A stretch of 31,868 nucleotides of DNA from DATGLE01 sp035294325 (GTDB taxonomy: Bacteria; Chloroflexota; Ktedonobacteria; Ktedonobacterales; Ktedonobacteraceae). A program made the translations under genes and the position numbers. Shown here one piece after another: positions 14,582-23,876 of the stretch. Positions within the stretch are counted from its first letter, which is position 1. Each line of letters begins with the position of its first letter. The notes beneath the pieces are model-generated. The model saw only the letters and a list, made by a program, of their open reading frames with translations. It was not told the DNA's origin and ran no database searches. Location of the stretch: assembly GCA_035294325.1 (NCBI GenBank), contig DATGLE010000004.1:1-31868 (forward strand), in the 5' to 3' direction.

Positions 14582-14889
14582 ATGTGTTCGCTGTGAACAC
14601 ATTGGGCGTAGCGTACCCAGATAGTCGGCTGACCATGCAACCGTAAGCCCTCCAATCGCGGCTCATGGATGTACCAGCAGGGTCACACCCGCTCTCGGTG
14701 CTGCTGGAAGCTGAAAATGCGCAAGAGAGTGATGGAACTGGATTGTATCGACGGTTCCTTGCCCGGCTAGGGCCATACATCTCGTAAGAGATGCGATGTA
14801 CTGTAGGGAAGCCTGGATCGTAGCACTGCTGAGGTGCTTTCAGGCGGAAGTGCAGTAACCGAGTATGTTTTTACACAAAAAGGAAGGCA
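14582..14889 (+). ncRNA. Candidate structured RNA upstream of the small HTH gene (possible solo IscB-type omega RNA / HEARO)
   Basis: About 300 nt without a convincing gene on either strand but rich in hairpins. Seen: 14582-14589 with 14595-14602 (8 bp); TGGG/CCCA at 14603-14619; CCAGCA 14674-14679 with TGCTGG 14702-14707 enclosing GGGT-CAC-ACCC; 14734-14739 with 14753-14758; GCCC/GGGC at 14761-14773; CATCTC-GTAA-GAGATG at 14778-14793, a GNRA tetraloop; and GCCTG/CAGGC at 14811-14845 enclosing AGCAC/GTGCT. The 3' end reads AAAAAGGAAGG then GTG GCA GTA, which would encode Met-Ala-Val, a common start of IscB proteins, and is followed by ATGA. This fits an omega RNA that lost its IscB, but I cannot confirm the family without a covariance-model search. 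A regulatory leader is the alternative. Confidence 0.45.
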
Positions 14890-15096
14890 GTGGCAGTACG
14901 CATGAGTAGTGAGTTGTTGACAGTAGCCGAGGTGGCTCGAATCCTGCGCGTGGATGATACCACGGTGCGCCGTTGGGTGAAGCAGGGGGCGCTTGAGGCG
15001 GTGGTCTTGCCGCATGTACGTCTCAGGCAGGCATATCGCATCAAACGTGAAACCCTGGACAAGGTGCTCAAGGAGAGTACCGTCAGCAATGCTTGA
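14890..15096 (+). CDS. Small BldC/excisionase-like helix-turn-helix DNA-binding protein
   Basis: 68 aa. Residues about 9-40 (LLTVAEVARILRVDDTTV, then RRWVKQGALEAV) form a MerR-type winged helix like that of BldC and phage excisionases; the rest supplies the wing and last helix. There is no effector domain. Streptomyces BldC is the same size and binds head-to-tail on AT-rich direct repeats, which makes the repeat array at 14301-14436 an attractive target. The GTG at 14890 is preferred because AGGA lies 5 nt upstream; the ATG at 14902 would leave a 17-nt gap. If the upstream RNA is a mobile element inserted before ATGA, the ATG at 14902 would be the ancestral start. No integrase or phage gene is nearby. 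Confidence 0.8.
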   Translation: MAVRMSSELLTVAEVARILRVDDTTVRRWVKQGALEAVVLPHVRLRQAYRIKRETLDKVLKESTVSNA

Positions 15097-15165
15097 GCGC
15101 CAGCTCAAGGCTGATTGACCAGGATTCCGCCAGCATAACAGGCACTACCGCAAAATTTGCAAGTG

Positions 15166-15206
15166 CAGAGGGAGGTTGCTCCTGAAGAGAACCTCTCTCT
15201 GTTTTT
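15166..15206 (+). terminator. Rho-independent terminator of the HTH transcript
   Basis: AGAGGGAGGTT (15167-15177) pairs with AACCTCTCTCT (15190-15200), 11 bp with one G-U pair, followed by GTTTTT (15201-15206). It faces the end of the oppositely oriented CMD gene. Confidence 0.85.
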
Positions 15207-15223
15207 GCTCTGGCCGTAGCTCT

Positions 15224-15799
15224 TCATGCCAGGGCATCAGGCTCGTTGAGCGAGCGTGAGAGCTTGACCCCGCCGATAGCGATGGCGGCGAAGCAGCCCA
15301 GTTCGATAATCTCCTCAAGGTCAAAGACTTCGCGCAGTTCGGCGTAGATAGCGTCCCAGCCCGTCGCCCGGCCGGGTCCGTCGAGCGTCATGGCGCGCGC
15401 GAAACGCAGCGCTGCACGAACGCGTGGATCGGGGTGATCGAAGTCGGGCAGCGCGCAGACGGCGGCTGCCTCTTCGTCAAGCCCCTGCTCGACGGCAAGT
15501 ACCGAGCGCTGATCGGCGCAGAAGCCGCAGCCGAGCAGCGTTGCAATAGCGATACGCATGAGTTCTTTCGTAGTATGCTCGACGCGCCCGCCGCGATGAG
15601 TGAGATCCCAGAAACGCGCGTACTCGACGGCCATCTGCGGTGCATGTCCAAGCGTCAGATACCATTCCGGCTTGGGCGTGGAGAGCTTTTCGGCCCGCTC
15701 AAGCACTGCCTGTAACTCGGGATCTGTCACCTCTTCGGGACTCAGGCGAGGAACCCTTGCTGGTGAGGCGTTGATAGCGGACGGTGTGTCACCTGGCAT
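15224..15799 (-). CDS. Carboxymuconolactone decarboxylase-family (AhpD-like) protein
   Basis: About 191 aa, all-helical CMD fold. The core has Glu79, then GCGFCADQR with Cys91 and Cys94, spaced as in AhpD (Glu118, Cys130, Cys133). The histidine that normally follows four residues after the second Cys is Arg98 here, so the proton relay of classic AhpD is altered. A thiol-disulfide role or a non-catalytic one are both possible; true 4-carboxymuconolactone decarboxylase is unlikely. The ATG at 15799 is favoured over the ATG two codons earlier because AAAGGGG would be only one nt from the latter. It follows the nitrilase gene by 22 bp on the same strand and probably shares its transcript. Confidence 0.85.
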   Translation of the reverse strand: MPGDTPSAINASPARVPRLSPEEVTDPELQAVLERAEKLSTPKPEWYLTLGHAPQMAVEYARFWDLTHRGGRVEHTTKELMRIAIATLLGCGFCADQRSVLAVEQGLDEEAAAVCALPDFDHPDPRVRAALRFARAMTLDGPGRATGWDAIYAELREVFDLEEIIELGCFAAIAIGGVKLSRSLNEPDALA

Positions 15800-15821
15800 A
15801 GTCATGCCCCTTTCTCAAGCG

Positions 15822-16634
15822 CTATATGTTCCTGTACAACTCCGGGCGGCGATGCATCACGGACGGCACCTTGCCGCGCACCTCGGCGATGCGGTGCTGG
15901 TCGATCTCGGCATAGAGCATGCCTTCGCCCTCCGTGCCCTCCGCCAGAACAACGCCCATCGGATCGACGATCAGCGAGCGTCCAAGAAACTGGTGCCCGG
16001 CCTGGTCGCTGGTAATCATATAGGCGGTGTTCTCGATAGCGCGCGCGACGATCAGGTGCCGCCAGTGAACCTCCTTCATCGAGCCATTTACCCAGCCCGA
16101 GGGCATCACAAAGAAATCGACGCCGCGCGCCGCCTGGCAGCGCGCGACCTCCGGGAAACGCAGTTCATAGCACACGAAGAGGCCCATGCGGCCAAACGGC
16201 GTCTCCAGAGGATCGAACAGCTTTTCTCCGGCGGCAAACACGTCGGATTCTTTGTAGCCGAAGGCGTCGAAGAGATGCGTCTTGCGATAGTACGTCACCA
16301 GCCTGCCCTGGTCGTCGATCACCACAGTCGTATTGTACGTTTTGTCCTCGGTGCCAGCCGCCGTTTCGAGCATACCAGCCACCACCCAGATCCCTGCGCG
16401 CCGTGCTGCCCCGGTGAGTCCGCGCACAAAGGGGCCATCGAGCGGCTGTGAGATCTGGCGCGCGCGGGCCGCTTTGAACTCGTCAGGGGCGAGCCAGGCC
16501 ATAAAAATTTCTGGAAAGACGACGAGCCTGGCCCCGCGCTCGGCTGCGATGCCGATGGCAGCTTCCGCTTTCGCCAGGTTCTCGCCGGGGACCGCGCTCG
16601 ATTGCATCTGCGCAGCGGCAAAGAGTGTGCTCAT
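15822..16634 (-). CDS. Carbon-nitrogen hydrolase (nitrilase superfamily amidase)
   Basis: 270 aa, normal length for the family. The catalytic triad is visible: Glu42 (VFPEIF), Lys118 (YYRKTHLFD) and Cys155 (FVCYELRFPE). Such enzymes hydrolyse amides or carbamoyl compounds through a Cys acyl-enzyme. YRKTHLFDAFGYKESDVF resembles the Nit2/omega-amidase and aliphatic-amidase-like branch; the exact substrate cannot be stated. The ATG has AAGGAGGG 9 nt upstream. It is the first gene of a two-gene unit with the CMD protein. Confidence 0.9.
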   Translation of the reverse strand: MSTLFAAAQMQSSAVPGENLAKAEAAIGIAAERGARLVVFPEIFMAWLAPDEFKAARARQISQPLDGPFVRGLTGAARRAGIWVVAGMLETAAGTEDKTYNTTVVIDDQGRLVTYYRKTHLFDAFGYKESDVFAAGEKLFDPLETPFGRMGLFVCYELRFPEVARCQAARGVDFFVMPSGWVNGSMKEVHWRHLIVARAIENTAYMITSDQAGHQFLGRSLIVDPMGVVLAEGTEGEGMLYAEIDQHRIAEVRGKVPSVMHRRPELYRNI

Positions 16635-16673
16635 ATTCTTTTGCCCTCCTTGACTATATTAACTCAGGATTTC

Positions 16674-16705
16674 TGTAAAGGCGCTGCGCGCGCAGCGCCT
16701 TTACA
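16674..16705. repeat. Perfect 32-bp palindrome between two - strand genes
   Basis: The two 16-bp halves (16674-16689, 16690-16705) are exact reverse complements with a GCGC-rich centre. It lies 18 bp beyond the stop of the propeller protein (- strand) and ahead of the nitrilase gene. On the - strand it may act as a terminator, but no long U-tract follows. Confidence 0.7.
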
Positions 16706-16723
16706 CCGCTTTATCGTAAAGGG

Positions 16724-19960
<3,237 letters not shown>

Positions 19961-20065
19961 ACAAAAGCCTCTTTTCTAGTACTGTGTTCGTGCGTATGTC
20001 CGCCTGATTGCAGTATATGCCGGGGGGGTGCCCTTTCACAAGAGCAAGCGAACGCCGATCCGGGC

Positions 20066-20111
20066 TATGTCATCCTGAGTGCAGCGAAACTCGCCCTGCC
20101 CTTCGCTCAGG
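20066..20111. repeat. Degenerate copy of the TCATCCTGAG dispersed repeat
   Basis: TATGTCATCCTGAG (20066-20079) and CTTCGCTCAGG (20101-20111) match the outer and inner parts of the palindrome at 5417-5487, with bulges. It sits between two - strand genes, 17 bp beyond the stop of the P1 peptidase. Confidence 0.6.
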
Positions 20112-20127
20112 CCAGAGCCTTCTTTCA

Positions 20128-21258
20128 TCACCCCTGCGCGGCCAGGCGTCCATAGCGGTGCATTACGTCGAGCAGGCGCTCCACCGGGAGGGCATAAGCG
20201 GTGACGCCATCGCGGCCCGTCATGGTCCGGGCGGCCAGGAGCGTATTCACAATCGCTTCCTCGGTTGCCTCCACTACGGCATCGAACAGGTCTGTGATAT
20301 AGGTGTTAGAGAGCATCGTCAATGGCACCGTCAGCGGACTCGCGTCGCTGTACTCGCTGGCAGGCAGGCCGCGATTGGCCGTTGAGAACGCGAGAAAGAT
20401 ATCGCCACTGTAGTGCTCGCCGAAGCCTCCACAGCGTGCGACACCCAGACCCGCACGCTGCGCCAGGCGCGCGCATTGTGTGGGGATCAGCGGAGCGTCG
20501 GTAGCCACGATGACGATGATCGAGCCGGCGCCCTGGCGTGGTGCCGGCCCGGGCCACTCCGGCGCAGGTACCTCCGAAACTGGTATCGCCTGTCCAACCG
20601 GCACGCCATTGATGCTCAGCCGCTCGCGCCGCCCGTGGTTGGCCTGCACCAGAACGCCCACGGTATAGCCGCCGGATGCTGCCGGCACCACGCGCGAGGC
20701 CGTGCCGATCCCTCCCTTGAAGTCGTGACAGATCATGCCGGTGCCGCTGCCAACGTTCCCTTCGGCAACGGGACCGGACCTTGCTGCCGCGAGCGCCGCC
20801 GACACATGCTCTGGCCTGACATGCAAACCATTGATATCGTTGAGCAGCCCATCGTAGGTTTCGCCAACCACTGGCAGCGCCCAGAAAAGATCGTTGGAAC
20901 CGTGATGAGTTGCAGCGTCACTCACCAGTGCATCGCGTACAACACCCACGCTGTGAGTATTGGTCAGAGCAACAGGAGACATCAGTAAGCCGGACTCTCT
21001 CACCCATTCCAGGCCCGTGACCTCGCCGTTACCGTTGAGGCTATGACACCCGGCGAAAAGCGGCTCGCGCCAGACGTTGCCCTCGTGGGGAATAATGACC
21101 GTTACGCCAGTGCGCACCGGGCCGCGCCCGACCACCAGCGGCCCTTCGCCTTCGATCAGCGTTGTAAAGCCAACACGCACGCCCGCCACGTCGGTGATCG
21201 CATTATTCGCGCCCGGCTCCAGCATCCCTATGATGATGCCCAGATCACGCGCTCGCAT
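20128..21258 (-). CDS. P1-family peptidase (DmpA/BapA-type aminopeptidase)
   Basis: 376 aa, DmpA family of self-processing Ntn-like enzymes that release N-terminal D- or beta-amino acids from short peptides. The autocleavage site is Gly245-Ser246 in QGAGSIIVIVATDAPL, making Ser246 the new N-terminal nucleophile, close to the Gly249/Ser250 site of DmpA as I recall it. Other hallmarks are ITDVAGVRVGF near residue 21, ALTNTHSVGVVRDA near 97 and EGNVGSGTGM near 166. The ATG at 21258 is 7 nt after AGGAGG. No signal peptide is seen, so it is cytoplasmic. It does not adjoin a peptide transporter, although an oligopeptide-binding protein gene lies 2.6 kb downstream. Confidence 0.93.
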   Translation of the reverse strand: MRARDLGIIIGMLEPGANNAITDVAGVRVGFTTLIEGEGPLVVGRGPVRTGVTVIIPHEGNVWREPLFAGCHSLNGNGEVTGLEWVRESGLLMSPVALTNTHSVGVVRDALVSDAATHHGSNDLFWALPVVGETYDGLLNDINGLHVRPEHVSAALAAARSGPVAEGNVGSGTGMICHDFKGGIGTASRVVPAASGGYTVGVLVQANHGRRERLSINGVPVGQAIPVSEVPAPEWPGPAPRQGAGSIIVIVATDAPLIPTQCARLAQRAGLGVARCGGFGEHYSGDIFLAFSTANRGLPASEYSDASPLTVPLTMLSNTYITDLFDAVVEATEEAIVNTLLAARTMTGRDGVTAYALPVERLLDVMHRYGRLAAQG

Positions 21259-21301
21259 ATGTATGCCTCCTGTTCGTCATCGTTCTGCGCTATGCTTATC
21301 C

Positions 21302-21337
21302 GTTCCCTGGTTTGCCTTCTTTTCATCGCCAGGGAAC
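21302..21337. promoter_or_regulatory. 9-bp inverted repeat upstream of the P1 peptidase gene
   Basis: GTTCCCTGG (21302-21310) and CCAGGGAAC (21329-21337) are perfect reverse complements, separated by 18 nt, about 45 bp upstream of the peptidase start. It may be an operator or a leader hairpin; low certainty. Confidence 0.35.
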
Positions 21338-21469
21338 AACTGTGTTTTCAAGGATTTGCTTCATGAAGGGCCAGTTCTAATATCGAGGAAGCAGGGAAGC
21401 TTTGTATAGCTGATATGATAACATATTCGCTGATATATTGTTCAGTCTGTGGAAGTGGCCGATTTCCGG

Positions 21470-21546
21470 CCCTCGCCCGCTCGCGCCAGCGACCCTCGCC
21501 CGCTCGCGCCTGCGGCCCTCGCCCGCTCGCGCCAGCGACCCTCGCC
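21470..21546 (+). repeat. 23-bp tandem repeat, 3.3 copies
   Basis: Units CCCTCGCCCGCTCGCGCC plus 5 nt start at 21470, 21493, 21516 and 21539 (partial); two of the 23 positions differ in the second copy. No variable spacers exist between copies, so this is not a CRISPR. The unit contains the left box of the family I palindromic element that follows. Confidence 0.9.
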
Positions 21547-21548
21547 TT

Positions 21549-21629
21549 TTGGATGTTGTGCAGTGCGGAATGCGCTTTGCGCATTCCGCACTGCACAACA
21601 TCCAACCCCGGGCGCGGCGGAGCCGCGCC
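21549..21629. repeat. Modular palindromic element, family I copy 1
   Basis: A perfect 27-bp hairpin (21549-21575 with 21579-21605, loop TTT, apex TGCGC-TTT-GCGCA) is followed by a GC hairpin GGCGCGGC-GGA-GCCGCGCC (21611-21629). A second copy with unrelated arms lies at 23716-23818. It is between divergent genes, so it is not a terminator. Confidence 0.9.
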
Positions 21630-21656
21630 GGCTGAGAATGGATTAAGGACGATCAG

Positions 21657-21662
21657 TATAAT
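21657..21662 (+). promoter_or_regulatory. Likely -10 box for the amidase gene
   Basis: Perfect TATAAT 75 bp before the amidase start, just after the palindromic element. The -35 region is poor (TGAGAA at 21633-21638). The rest of the 478-bp gap between 21258 and 21737 holds the repeats above and no gene I can support. Confidence 0.4.
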
Positions 21663-21736
21663 GTAAGTGTAAGCGTGGAAAACTGCCTTTGTTGTAGGTG
21701 TAGGACAGAAGCTACCATAGAGCAGGAGGAGTTTGT

Positions 21737-22744
21737 ATGGTAGATGAAGTCGGCGCAGAATGGATTCCCAGTCCCAATTGCTGGACTGGCAGATATGGGC
21801 ATACCCCAGGGTGGATCATTCTGCATGGGACGGCTGGAGGAAGCAGCGCGCAGGCCATCGCGAACTGGTTTGCTCAGAGCAGCGCACAGGTAAGCACACA
21901 CTATGTTATCGGGCAAGACGGGCAAATCGTTCAGTGCGTGCTGGAGAAAGATAGCGCCTGGGGCAACGGGGTCATTTCCGGCCCACCGGGAAAATCGGGC
22001 GATGGCGTACATCATGATCCCTGGTGGGACTCCGGCATCAATCCGAACCTGTTAACCATCTCTATCGAGCATGTCAAGCCACATACGGATAACAGTGATA
22101 ACCTCACCACTGCGCAGAAGGAGGCGAGCTTCAAGCTGGTCAGGGATATCTGCAAGCGGCATAATATCCCGATGCGCTATGCCGATGCGAATGGCGGCAT
22201 CACCGGGCACTACTCGATGGATCCCGTGAACCGTTCGCATTGTCCGGGGCCGTATCCGTGGGATGAACTGTGGACATTTCTTCAACAAAGTGAGGTGACA
22301 GTGCTACAGATTAATCAGACGCATGGATTTTTTGTGGAGACCGTACCGAATCAGCGCTGGCACTGCACAGTGCCGAGCCATCTGGACGGCAAGGAGCATG
22401 ATATCGCCTATGGCCTGCTGGAGTTTTATCGCACCTTCGGGCAGGTCGGATTAAATGGACTCTCCATCTTCGGGCTGCCGACGAGCGACGAGATCCCCGT
22501 TCCGAATTCAAAGCAGGCCGTTGTCCAGTTCTGCGAGCGCGGAGTTATGCTTTATGATCCACAGCACGAGATTGATCGCGTGCCAGGGCTAACGGGGCCG
22601 TGCTGCCCTGCGCATATCGATCAGGGGCCGGGACAGGATCCGCGCATCGCCGCCTTGCAGGCTCAGGTTGCGCAGTTGCAGCAGCAGTTGCAGCAGTGCC
22701 AATCTTCTCATCAGTCCAGCACCCAGGGGCAGGCAGCCGACTGA
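21737..22744 (+). CDS. N-acetylmuramoyl-L-alanine amidase (Amidase_2/PGRP type), leaderless
   Basis: 335 aa. Residues about 10-180 form the zinc amidase domain that cleaves the bond between muramic acid and L-alanine in peptidoglycan: WIILHGTAGG (His30), THYVIGQDGQIVQ (His55), LTISIEHVKP (Glu111), ITGHYSMDP (His158) and RSHCPGP (Cys169 as probable third ligand). The middle region has no recognised fold. The last ~40 residues are a Gln-rich coiled coil (RIAALQAQVAQLQQQLQQC). No signal peptide is visible, as in phage endolysins or enzymes released by lysis. No holin or other phage gene is nearby. The ATG has AGGAGGAG about 6 nt upstream. Confidence 0.87.
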   Translation: MVDEVGAEWIPSPNCWTGRYGHTPGWIILHGTAGGSSAQAIANWFAQSSAQVSTHYVIGQDGQIVQCVLEKDSAWGNGVISGPPGKSGDGVHHDPWWDSGINPNLLTISIEHVKPHTDNSDNLTTAQKEASFKLVRDICKRHNIPMRYADANGGITGHYSMDPVNRSHCPGPYPWDELWTFLQQSEVTVLQINQTHGFFVETVPNQRWHCTVPSHLDGKEHDIAYGLLEFYRTFGQVGLNGLSIFGLPTSDEIPVPNSKQAVVQFCERGVMLYDPQHEIDRVPGLTGPCCPAHIDQGPGQDPRIAALQAQVAQLQQQLQQCQSSHQSSTQGQAAD

Positions 22745-22785
22745 CGTTTTCCCGGGGATGAGGCAGGGACCAGCCCTGCCTCATC

Positions 22786-23643
22786 TTATGGTTTTCTGCC
22801 AAACACGCTGAGGTAAAACCAGATCCCATAGAAATCTGCCGCATTCACGGTTGTTGCCATCTCGTTATACATCCTATCAAGCTCTTCTTGTGTAGATACG
22901 CGATGTTTGATGAGGAAAGGTTTGAGCAGTTCGGCAAGCACCGCCATATCGTCGATGACGCTGTTATGTGCTCTGGTGCCCATTGAGAAGTCAATGGCAT
23001 AGGCTTGATTCTCGATATTCTGGAAACCAGCAGCGCGCAGGAGAGGGCCAAGCATGGGGGTGATCCCGGTATGGCGTCCATCGGGTGAGAAACTGATCCC
23101 GGCAAGCTTCACGGCCTGATTCGCCAGCGCGGCCATCTTCTCGAACGCAGGGCTGTTAGTAATCGGCGTCTCGCACTCGGTGAGGATGATGATTCCTCCG
23201 GGTCGCAGGATGCGCCTGCATTCTTCGAGCAACTTTGACCATGCGGCGTTGGGCATAAAACCTTGCAGCAGGCGCGCATTGACCAGATCAAAGGAGCCAT
23301 CGGCGAATTCAAGAGGTTTGAGAATATCCGCTTGCTCGAAGCTAATGTTGTCGAGTCCCTGCACGCGCGCCTGTGCCGCGGCATACCTGACCATCGTTGC
23401 ATCGATATCAACCCCGACGATCCGCATATCAGGGGAGGCATGAGCAACATCCAGCGCCCAGCTACCCGGCCCGCAGGCAAGGTCAAGGATATCATATACA
23501 TTGGAAAGATCTAGCTTTGACGGGAACAGCTCGCCCAGATTCTCCGTCAGGAGCCGGGCCTGGTTGACGAGACGAGCCGTTTCGGCACCATCATCGATGT
23601 CTACAAAATAGGTGTTTTCCTTCTCCGGGGGAGTAACCGGCAT
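22786..23643 (-). CDS. Class I SAM-dependent methyltransferase
   Basis: 285 aa. The SAM-binding motif I is ILDLACGPGSW (52-62), motif II contains IVGVDIDATMV near 76, and the post-motif region RILRPGGIIILTE lies near 145. The N-terminal segment ENTYFVDIDDGAETARLVNQ is a lid-like helix often seen in small-molecule or quinone-type methyltransferases of filamentous Chloroflexi. The acceptor substrate is unknown. The ATG at 23643 is 8 nt after AAGGAG. It is convergent with the amidase gene (42-bp gap). Confidence 0.9.
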   Translation of the reverse strand: MPVTPPEKENTYFVDIDDGAETARLVNQARLLTENLGELFPSKLDLSNVYDILDLACGPGSWALDVAHASPDMRIVGVDIDATMVRYAAAQARVQGLDNISFEQADILKPLEFADGSFDLVNARLLQGFMPNAAWSKLLEECRRILRPGGIIILTECETPITNSPAFEKMAALANQAVKLAGISFSPDGRHTGITPMLGPLLRAAGFQNIENQAYAIDFSMGTRAHNSVIDDMAVLAELLKPFLIKHRVSTQEELDRMYNEMATTVNAADFYGIWFYLSVFGRKP

Positions 23644-23715
23644 AGTGAAAGCTCCTTTCTTTCCTGAGAGTGGGTTAGATTCTCGGCGTCCTCGCCCTTT
23701 CTTGCCGGAACGTTC

Positions 23716-23818
23716 GCGCGGCTCCGCCGCGCCAGGGATATAGTATGTTTTGATAAAAATGCGCGAAGCGCATCTTTATCAAAACATACTATATCATGTA
23801 AGCGTCGCGGGCGCGAGC
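23716..23818. repeat. Modular palindromic element, family I copy 2 (inverted)
   Basis: GC hairpin GCGCGGC-TCC-GCCGCGC (23716-23732), then a hairpin with 27 of 28 arm positions paired (23737-23764 with 23768-23795, loop GAA, apex ATGCGC-GAA-GCGCAT, one A-C mismatch), then a box (23798-23818) that reverse-complements to a sequence sharing 17 of 21 positions with 21525-21545. It lies between two - strand genes in a 233-bp gap. Confidence 0.88.
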
Positions 23819-23876
23819 AAGAGAGTGCGCCCGCAATCAGATACCTGATGAGATCTGGTCTTTCCTGAAAGGGACG

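Noticed and set aside
14890..15096. Phage excisionase as part of an integrated element
   Set aside because: The HTH fits, but no integrase, attachment site or phage gene lies nearby; a BldC-like regulator is the simpler reading.
21470..21546. CRISPR array
   Set aside because: The 23-bp units are directly adjacent with no spacers, and no cas gene is present.
21377..21666. Several short open frames on both strands
   Set aside because: All cross the 23-bp tandem repeat and 27-bp hairpin and have no coding character.
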